From NCBI GenBank assembly GCA_964633845.1, contig CAZWLA010000026.1, forward strand, positions 1-17,560: a stretch of DNA of 17,560 nucleotides. Direction: 5' to 3'. Every line of letters begins with the position of its first letter. Positions within the stretch are counted from its first letter, which is position 1. Position numbers and translations under genes: made by a program. The DNA comes from JADHTT01 sp964633845. GTDB taxonomy: Bacteria; Campylobacterota; Campylobacteria; Campylobacterales; Arcobacteraceae. Below, one piece after another: positions 14,273 to 17,560 of the stretch. The notes below the pieces were generated by a model. It worked only from the letters and a program-made list of their open reading frames with translations. It did not search any database and had not been told where the DNA came from.

Positions 14273-15379
14273 ATGCAATTATTAGATAAGAGAATACTAT
14301 CACATTTTGATTATGTGTCACTATTTTTAGTACTACCACTTATATTTTTATCGCACCATTTGATGCTTGAAGCTAATGAAATACTAGCACAAAAACAATT
14401 AATATATTTTGGTATTAGTTTTATTGTGTTTGTTGTAGTATTTTTATTGCCTATTAGAAAATTTTTAATTATGATACCAATCTTATATTGGATAGGTATA
14501 TTACTTCTTTTAGCTGTAGAATTTTTTGGGGTCACAAAGCTTGGAGCTACAAGATGGCTCGAGATTCCATTTATACATATGACCATACAGCCATCAGAGC
14601 TTTTTAAACCTATCTTTATACTTATGATGGGTTGGCTTATATATAAAGACCCAGCATCAAAAAATGGCTATGATATAGCACAATTTATATATATTTCATT
14701 TTATATTATTTTACCATTTATCTTAATTGCAAAAGAGCCAGATTTAGGTACTGCACTTGTATTACTTCTTGTGGGATATGGTATTTTATTTATCATGGGT
14801 GTAAATTGGCGTATATGGACAGCTATTTTAGTATTATTAGCACTCTCTTCACCGGCGGTGTATACATATGCTATTAAGGATTATCAGAAAAAAAGAATTG
14901 CAGATTTTATATCAAAAGAGCCTAGCTATCATGTGCAGCAATCTATTATAGCAATAGGAGCAGGTGGTCTTACTGGTCAAAAAAAGGAAAATGCAACCCA
15001 AACAAAGCTCAAGTTTTTACCTATTGCTACAAGTGATTTTATATTTGCATTTTTAGTTGAAAGATATGGATTTATTGGTGCCATTGGACTTATATTATTA
15101 TATCTATTTTTAATACTACACCTTTTCTCCATTAACCATTTTTTTAAAGGTGATCTTGTACTTCAAGTCTTTGCAGCTGGTATAGCATTATTAATCTTTC
15201 TGGATATGGCAATTAATATATTGATGGTAATAGGATTTGCACCAGTAGTTGGTTTGCCTTTACCTATGTTTTCTTATGGTGGAAGCTCCTTTATTAATTT
15301 TATGGTCCTTTTTGCAATATTACAAAACCTTATTACATTTAGATTTAAACATGGATATGATTTTGAACGAAGACTATAG
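14273..15379 (+). CDS. rodA: Rod-shape SEDS peptidoglycan glycosyltransferase RodA
   Basis: RodA polymerises lipid II into glycan strands during cell elongation, working with a class B penicillin-binding protein and MreB. The 368 aa hold about 10 membrane helices. SEDS motifs are in order: GATRWLEIPFIHMTIQPSELFK (91-112, with a short extracellular loop), KEPDLGTALVLLLVGYG (154-170), QSIIAIGAGGLTGQ (223-236), FLPIATSDFIFAFLVERYG (248-266) and PVVGLPLPMFSYGGSSF (324-340). D255 in TSDFIF corresponds to the essential catalytic Asp of RodA. The C. jejuni orthologue is mrdB (Cj1282), also divergent from the rluD side. The last 23-29 nt overlap the following HD-domain gene. Confidence 0.94.
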   Translation: MQLLDKRILSHFDYVSLFLVLPLIFLSHHLMLEANEILAQKQLIYFGISFIVFVVVFLLPIRKFLIMIPILYWIGILLLLAVEFFGVTKLGATRWLEIPFIHMTIQPSELFKPIFILMMGWLIYKDPASKNGYDIAQFIYISFYIILPFILIAKEPDLGTALVLLLVGYGILFIMGVNWRIWTAILVLLALSSPAVYTYAIKDYQKKRIADFISKEPSYHVQQSIIAIGAGGLTGQKKENATQTKLKFLPIATSDFIFAFLVERYGFIGAIGLILLYLFLILHLFSINHFFKGDLVLQVFAAGIALLIFLDMAINILMVIGFAPVVGLPLPMFSYGGSSFINFMVLFAILQNLITFRFKHGYDFERRL

Positions 15380-15794
15380 AAAACCATTTAAATTTTTTTG
15401 GATAACTTTACTCTTTAAGCAAAATCATTATCATAAGTTTGGAGTATTGTTACATACTTTAAAAGTTGTTTATGCTGTGATACAAGCAAAAGACTATAGA
15501 TTTTTAGCTGCAGCTTTTTTGCACGATATTGGAAAACCATTTGTAGCATATCAAAGACCACAAGATAAAGTGCAAGGTATTTATAAATTTACTGCTCATG
15601 AAGAGAAAAGTTATGAGATTATCAAAAAATGGCCATTTATAAGCAATTGGACGAAACAAATTGTACGATATCATTTTGTTATTATTGATATGAAAAGAAA
15701 TCCATTATTAGAGGAAACATGGAGCAAGTTTGATACAAAGTTTCAAGAAGATTTACAAATATTTCTAAAATATGATAATTTTGGGAAAATTTAA
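15351..15794 (+). CDS. Small HD-domain putative phosphohydrolase
   Basis: This 145-147 aa protein is essentially one HD domain. Counting from the ATG at 15357, H33 (LLHTLKV), H56-D57 in AFLHDIGKP, K60, H81 (FTAHEEKS), H106 (VRYHF) and D111 give the H...HD...H...H...D metal-ligand order of HD phosphohydrolases and phosphodiesterases. The substrate cannot be told; relatives act on nucleotides, cyclic dinucleotides or RNA ends. The frame is open further back to 15249, but that stretch lies wholly inside rodA. The sensible starts are ATG 15351 or ATG 15357, overlapping the rodA end by 29 or 23 nt, and neither has a strong ribosome site. Coupling to rodA translation is likely. Confidence 0.75.
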   Translation: MDMILNEDYRKPFKFFWITLLFKQNHYHKFGVLLHTLKVVYAVIQAKDYRFLAAAFLHDIGKPFVAYQRPQDKVQGIYKFTAHEEKSYEIIKKWPFISNWTKQIVRYHFVIIDMKRNPLLEETWSKFDTKFQEDLQIFLKYDNFGKI

Positions 15795-15806
15795 AGAAAA
15801 ATAGTG

Positions 15807-15812
15807 TATAAA
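15807..15812 (+). promoter_or_regulatory. Candidate -10 box for the ferredoxin gene
   Basis: TATAAA in the 53-bp gap would start transcription near 15819 and leave a leader of about 29 nt containing the ribosome site AGGA (15838-15841). A perfect TATAAT at 15828-15833 is also present, but its start site would fall on or past the ribosome site, so it is less likely to drive this gene. Confidence 0.35.
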
Positions 15813-15847
15813 TCGATAATTAAAATTTATAATAGATAGGAATTGGA

Positions 15848-16102
15848 ATGTCATTATTAATAACTGATGAATGTATAGCTTGTGATGCGTGTAGAGAAGA
15901 GTGTCCAAATGAGGCGATAGAAGAGGGTGATCCAATATATATTATTGAACCTGATCTATGTACAGAATGTGTAGGAAGCTATGATGAACCACAATGTATT
16001 GAGGTTTGTCCGGTTGATTGTATTATCGTAGATAAAAATAATCAAGAAACAATGCAGGAGTTACAAATTAAATTTGAACAACTGGAAAACGAAGAGTATT
16101 AA
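15848..16102 (+). CDS. 2[4Fe-4S] ferredoxin, Alvin (YfhL) type
   Basis: This 84-aa electron carrier binds two [4Fe-4S] clusters. The first Cys set is C9-X2-C12-X2-C15-X3-C19-P. The second is C38-X2-C41-X8-C50-X3-C54-P. The enlarged X8 spacing, the extra C58 and the acidic helical C-terminal tail (about 62-84) are the marks of the Allochromatium vinosum-type ferredoxins, which have unusually low potentials. Cytoplasmic partners cannot be read from the sequence. AGGA lies 6 nt before the ATG. It is followed after 13 nt by the Ppx/GppA gene, a pairing also found in C. jejuni (fdxB next to Cj0353c, as I recall). Confidence 0.93.
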   Translation: MSLLITDECIACDACREECPNEAIEEGDPIYIIEPDLCTECVGSYDEPQCIEVCPVDCIIVDKNNQETMQELQIKFEQLENEEY

Positions 16103-16115
16103 AAGGTATCTTTAA

Positions 16116-17560
16116 ATGGCAAAAATAACTACAATCATTGATATTGGGTCAAACTCAATGAGAATGGTTGTATTTAAAAAGTCAAGCCGTTTTGGATTTC
16201 ATCTAATAAATGAAACAAAATCAAAAGTAAAAATATCTGAAGGTTGCTATGAAAACAATGGCAATCTTCAAGAGATACCACTTCAAAGAGCTTACAATGC
16301 TCTAAAATCATTTCTGCAAATTGCTAAAAATTTAAAATCAAGAAAAATACTTTGTGTTGCTACTTCTGCTCTACGAGATGCTCCAAATGGTAAAGATTTT
16401 GTTAAAAAAGTCTCAAAAGAACTTGGACTTAATATTAAAGTAATTGATGGTAGCAAAGAAGCTTACTATGGTGGAGTTGCTGCACTTAATATGCTTCCTC
16501 AAAAAAGCTTTGTCACAGTTGATATTGGTGGTGGATCTACAGAGTTTGCATTTGTCAATGAAAAGAAAATAGAAGAGACAAAATCACTTAAAATAGGTAC
16601 AGTTCGTATGCAAGAATTGTATTTTAAAAAAGGTGACTTTGGTGGTGCTAAAGAATATATTTTAGATCAATTAAAACTTTTACCAAATTCAAATCAAATT
16701 TCAGTTGTGGGTCTTGGTGGATCTGCTAGAGCCTTAAGTAGAATGATATTAGCACGCACTAACTATCCACTTAATGTACTTCATGGATTTACTTATGATG
16801 TATCTAAAAATACAAAACTTTTTGAAAATATTGTAGATGCGTGTGATAATCAAGAGTTAAAAAAACTTGGGGTTAGAAAAGATAGATATGACACTATTAA
16901 AGAGGGTACATTTATCTTCAAAACTATTTTAGAATATTTTGAAGCTAAAGAGGTGATTACAAGTGGAGTAGGGGTACGGGAGGGTGTATATCTTACAGAT
17001 CTTTTACGAGCACAAAATCATAAATTTCCAGCAAATTTTAATGTATCTGTAAGATCACTATTAGATAGATTTGCAAGTGATGATAAGCAAACTGCATACT
17101 TTGGAAATAATGCAGCTAAAATATTTGATACTTTAAAACCATTACATAATCTTGATCCATACTACAAAAAGATACTAATTACTGCTTCAAAATTACATCA
17201 AATTGGATTATCACTTAACTTTTATAAAAACAGTGAGCATGCAAGTACATTTATTTTAAATGGACTTAACTATGGATTTTCACATGAAAGTAGAGTTCTT
17301 GTAGCTACTATCATTAAATTCTCTAAAAAATCTTTACCAAAACAAAAAGACTTAGAGGAGTATGAACAATTATTACCAACACTAGCTACTGTTCAATGGC
17401 TATCTTGTATGCTTTCTTTAAACCTAGCACTTAATAATGAATTTTCTAGAATTAATTTTGAGTATGATTTGGATATTAAAGATGAGGTATTAAGTATTAG
17501 GTCTAATGAAGATCTGTATATAGTAAAGCGTGCAGTAGGTAAAATAGAAACTCCAGATGA
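16116..17560 (+). CDS. Ppx/GppA family phosphatase (3' end outside window)
   Basis: An open frame runs from the ATG at 16116 to the window edge (481 full codons), with AAGG about 9 nt before the start. The N-terminal ASKHA-fold ATPase-like domain shows IDIGSNSMRM (phosphate-1 loop, about 8-17), VATSALRDAPNG and GSKEAYYGG, and VDIGGGSTEFAF (phosphate-2 loop). VVGLGGSARALSRM continues the second subdomain. The C-terminal part (from about 310) is the all-helical HD-like region, with KLHQIGLSLNFYKNSEHASTFI. Such enzymes hydrolyse terminal phosphates of polyphosphate or of pppGpp, linking it to stress and stringent responses; the two activities cannot be separated from sequence. About 485-490 aa would be normal, so only a few residues are probably missing. 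Confidence 0.92.
   Translation, partial: MAKITTIIDIGSNSMRMVVFKKSSRFGFHLINETKSKVKISEGCYENNGNLQEIPLQRAYNALKSFLQIAKNLKSRKILCVATSALRDAPNGKDFVKKVSKELGLNIKVIDGSKEAYYGGVAALNMLPQKSFVTVDIGGGSTEFAFVNEKKIEETKSLKIGTVRMQELYFKKGDFGGAKEYILDQLKLLPNSNQISVVGLGGSARALSRMILARTNYPLNVLHGFTYDVSKNTKLFENIVDACDNQELKKLGVRKDRYDTIKEGTFIFKTILEYFEAKEVITSGVGVREGVYLTDLLRAQNHKFPANFNVSVRSLLDRFASDDKQTAYFGNNAAKIFDTLKPLHNLDPYYKKILITASKLHQIGLSLNFYKNSEHASTFILNGLNYGFSHESRVLVATIIKFSKKSLPKQKDLEEYEQLLPTLATVQWLSCMLSLNLALNNEFSRINFEYDLDIKDEVLSIRSNEDLYIVKRAVGKIETPD

Noticed and set aside
14311..14586. 91-aa - strand frame inside rodA
   Set aside because: Antisense to conserved SEDS helices, with no supporting signal.
15828..15833. TATAAT as the ferredoxin promoter
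   Set aside because: The expected start site would fall about 8 nt before the ATG and remove the ribosome site; the TATAAA at 15807 fits better.

Overview
The window looks like a piece of an AT-rich Campylobacterota (epsilonproteobacterial) chromosome. The base composition is low-GC throughout. The run rluD - fibronectin type III lipoprotein (FlpA-like) - trmB - ftsE - ftsX - M23/EnvC-like protein, with rodA divergent beside it, matches the arrangement I recall from Campylobacter jejuni (around Cj1275c-Cj1282). The ferredoxin - Ppx/GppA pair also matches a Campylobacter neighbour pair (Cj0354c/Cj0353c). I cannot fix genus or species. The genes are almost gapless: no stretch over 300 bases lacks a gene, and I see no tRNA, rRNA, CRISPR array or insertion sequence.

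Region 1 (1-7112, + strand). The window opens in the last 53 codons of an HNH endonuclease. After a 75-bp gap with a good -10 box comes a tightly packed set: an acidic amino acid/dicarboxylate:cation symporter, a RhuM-family protein, a complete three-part TRAP transporter (DctP-DctQ-DctM, closest in motifs to the TakP/FcbT1 keto-acid type), a divergent family-4-like uracil-DNA glycosylase and a lipoprotein of unknown function. From RhuM onward the genes overlap by 4 nt or abut, so they are probably co-transcribed. The two transporters would import small organic acids. RhuM and the glycosylase are odd cargo in such an operon.

Region 2 (7125-14232, - strand). Read in transcription order: an RluD-type pseudouridine synthase, an FlpA-like lipoprotein, TrmB with Campylobacterota-type extensions, FtsE, FtsX, a coiled-coil EnvC-like protein with a degenerate LytM domain, and an MnmA-like PP-loop protein. 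FtsEX plus the EnvC-like factor should form the switch that activates peptidoglycan amidases at the division septum. The flanking genes modify tRNA and rRNA. The two long operons converge at about 7113-7125, where a perfect 10-bp hairpin overlaps the last codons of the PP-loop gene.

Region 3 (14273-17560, + strand). RodA, the elongation SEDS glycosyltransferase, is divergent from rluD across only 40 bp. It is followed by a small HD-domain protein that starts inside the rodA end, an Alvin-type 2[4Fe-4S] ferredoxin with its own likely promoter, and a Ppx/GppA phosphatase cut by the window edge.

Most of the window is ordinary housekeeping sequence. I did not find a convincing new multi-gene system. 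The points most worth a second look are a 29-nt perfect palindrome inside the RhuM gene, RhuM's place at the head of a TRAP operon, a glycosylase missing its motif-2 histidine, the FlpA WRPH motif, and an MnmA-like paralogue in a division operon. Several genes here start with TTG, which changes their correct boundaries.
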